From NCBI GenBank assembly GCA_027020105.1, contig JALUVW010000043.1, positions 1 to 14,597 on the forward strand: 14,597 nucleotides of DNA, given 5' to 3'. This DNA comes from Candidatus Falkowiibacteriota bacterium. Lineage in GTDB: Bacteria > Patescibacteriota > Patescibacteriia > Patescibacteriales > SZUA-104. The notes under the pieces are model-generated. The model ran no database searches and was not told the origin of the DNA. It saw nothing but the letters and a program-made list of their open reading frames with translations. The translations under genes were made by a program, and so were the position numbers. Positions 13,973 through 14,597 of the stretch are shown here, one piece after another (the first letter of the stretch is position 1; each line of letters starts with the position of its first letter).

Positions 13973-14203
13973 GGCCGGGTGGCTCAGCTGATTAAGGCGT
14001 AGCGCTTTCACCCCGTTAAATAATGCTAAAACAATAAAAAAACAAGGCGGCGTAGCTCAGTTGGTTAGAGCGTAGCACTCATAACGCTAAGGTCGGTGGT
14101 TCAATCCCACCCGCCGCTACTAAAAACAAAGAGGAAATAAAACGAAAATTATTTAACGGGGCGGGCAGCGCTAAGACCGAGAGTTCAATCCTCTCCCCGG
14201 CCA
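13973..14203 (+). tRNA. Interrupted tRNA-Glu (TTC) with about 158-nt insert
   Basis: The 5' part (13973-14010) gives acceptor GGCCGGG, D-arm GCTC...AGGC, anticodon 5' strand TAGCG and loop CTTTCA with anticodon TTC. The 3' part (about 14168-14203) gives CGCTA, T-arm GAGAG-TTCAATC-CTCTC, acceptor CCCGGCC and discriminator A. Joined, they make a 74-nt cloverleaf with a perfect 7-bp acceptor and 5-bp anticodon stem. Between them, starting right after position 37, CCCCGTTAAATAAT (14011-14024) pairs perfectly with 14148-14161, and a whole tRNA-Met lies inside. Weak points: A at position 19 instead of G, and a C13-A22 mismatch in the D-stem. It could be a spliced tRNA or a disrupted pseudogene. Confidence 0.8.
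14046..14119 (+). tRNA. tRNA-Met (CAT), nested inside tRNA-Glu
   Basis: A 74-nt cloverleaf: acceptor GGCGGCG/CGCCGCT with a G1-U72 wobble, D-arm GCTC/GAGC with GG in the loop, anticodon arm TAGCA-CTCATAA-CGCTA (one A-C mismatch at the loop end), T-arm GGTGG-TTCAATC-CCACC, discriminator A. The body resembles elongator tRNA-Met rather than initiator (no GGG/CCC anticodon stem). A CAT tRNA converted by TilS to Ile2 is a possible alternative. No CCA. Confidence 0.92.
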
Positions 14204-14208
14204 CAATT

Positions 14209-14298
14209 CAATATACAATTTTCAATGTGCAATGACCAATGATTTATTAATGTTGAAAACGCGTAATTGATAATTATTCATTGATAATTGAAAATTGA
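14209..14298. repeat. AT-rich palindrome between tRNA-Glu and tRNA-Lys
   Basis: CAATTTTCAATGTGCAATGA (from 14216) opposes TCATTGATAATTGAAAATTG (ending 14298), with a variable centre. Same family as 13906-13968. Confidence 0.55.
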
Positions 14299-14303
14299 CC
14301 AGC

Positions 14304-14376
14304 GCGCTCTTAGCTCAGTTGGTAGAGCAGTTGCCTCTTAAGCAAACGGTCGCAGGTTCGAATCCTGCAGGGCGCA
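14304..14376 (+). tRNA. tRNA-Lys (CTT)
   Basis: A 73-nt cloverleaf: acceptor GCGCTCT/AGGGCGC (with a T-G wobble), D-arm GCTC/GAGC, anticodon arm GTTGC-CTCTTAA-GCAAA giving CTT (reads AAG) with a G27-A43 mismatch, T-arm GCAGG-TTCGAAT-CCTGC, discriminator A, no CCA. Followed by a terminator. Confidence 0.94.
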
Positions 14377-14392
14377 CAAATAAATTAAAAGT

Positions 14393-14427
14393 AAAAATGA
14401 GAAGACTTTTGTCTTCTCATTTTTTTA
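14393..14427. terminator. Bidirectional intrinsic terminator
   Basis: AAATGAGAAGAC (14395-14406), loop TTTT, GTCTTCTCATTT (14411-14422), with T-runs outside the stem on both strands. It ends the + strand tRNA cluster and the convergent minus-strand HU gene. Confidence 0.8.
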
Positions 14428-14445
14428 TTTGCTCAAAATTCTCTT

Positions 14446-14597
14446 TTAGCTTTTCAACGCGTCTTTTAAGGTTTTGCCGGTCTTGAATTTGGCCACGCGC
14501 ACTTCCGGAATTTGAATGCGCTCTGACGGTTTTTGCGGATTAACGCCGTTGCGGGCGTGGCGGGTTTTTGACATAAAAGTGCCGAAACCGGTGATGG
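14446..14597 (-). CDS. HU-family DNA-binding protein, C-terminal part (5' end outside window)
   Basis: 49 residues up to the stop. Seen: the HU/IHF beta-arm region GFGTF, then ARNGVNPQKPSERIQIP, where the conserved GRNPQTGE is replaced by GVNPQKPSE, and the C-terminal VAKFKTGKTLKDAL helix. HU dimers bend and compact DNA. The proline at the arm tip (NP) that intercalates in DNA is kept. The N-terminal dimerisation helices lie beyond the right edge. The window cannot tell HU from IHF; a single HU is most likely. Confidence 0.93.
   Translation of the reverse strand, partial: ITGFGTFMSKTRHARNGVNPQKPSERIQIPEVRVAKFKTGKTLKDALKS

Noticed and set aside
14011..14168. Group I intron in tRNA-Glu
   Set aside because: Too short once the 74-nt tRNA is subtracted, with no P3-P7 core and no typical U/G boundary arrangement.
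14295..14486. Plus-strand open frame across tRNA-Lys
   Set aside because: It translates the tRNA itself (LAQLVEQ...GSNPAGRT artefact) and continues through a terminator and antisense to the HU gene.

Overview
The window most resembles a Candidate Phyla Radiation (Patescibacteria, probably Parcubacteria-like) chromosome. The evidence is AT-rich spacers, small genes with almost no Shine-Dalgarno sites, tRNAs without encoded CCA, a 23S-5S unit with no adjacent 16S, a 23S gene swollen by insertions, and a 23S L1 stalk reduced in the way expected of lineages without protein L1. The lineage is inferred from these traits, not from a database match.

Layout. 1-1680 holds a broken copy of the 3' end of glmS fused to a palindromic miniature element, then two small unassigned membrane-protein genes (the first probably frameshifted). 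1684-3624 (-) is glmS, which carries an in-frame palindromic insertion. 3625-3930 is a spacer with a degenerate coding-like patch. 3934-4049 (-) is 5S rRNA. 4150-8149 (-) is a 4.0 kb 23S rRNA gene with eight hairpin insertions totalling about 1.1 kb; without them it has the normal 2.9 kb length. 8150-8570 is the rRNA leader: a consensus promoter, a possible attenuator, a second promoter, a boxA and a processing stem. Upstream on the same strand lie pilT, rnc (RNase III), nusB and rpmF (L32). From 12360 on the + strand there is a methyltransferase-zincin gene pair with a terminator, then a tRNA cluster: Arg(TCG), an interrupted Glu(TTC) with a complete Met(CAT) inside it, and Lys(CTT). The right edge cuts a convergent HU-family gene.

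How the parts fit. The minus-strand block supports RNA and ribosome production: rRNA, an RNase III that could trim both the pre-23S stem and the hairpin insertions, NusB with a boxA-like site in the rRNA leader, and L32. The recurrent theme is invasion by palindromic elements. They occupy most spacers, sit at the tips of 23S hairpins, occur in frame in glmS, and have an analogue in the anticodon loop of tRNA-Glu, where a 14-bp perfect helix brackets a nested tRNA-Met. That nested tRNA and the riddled 23S are the most unusual items here.
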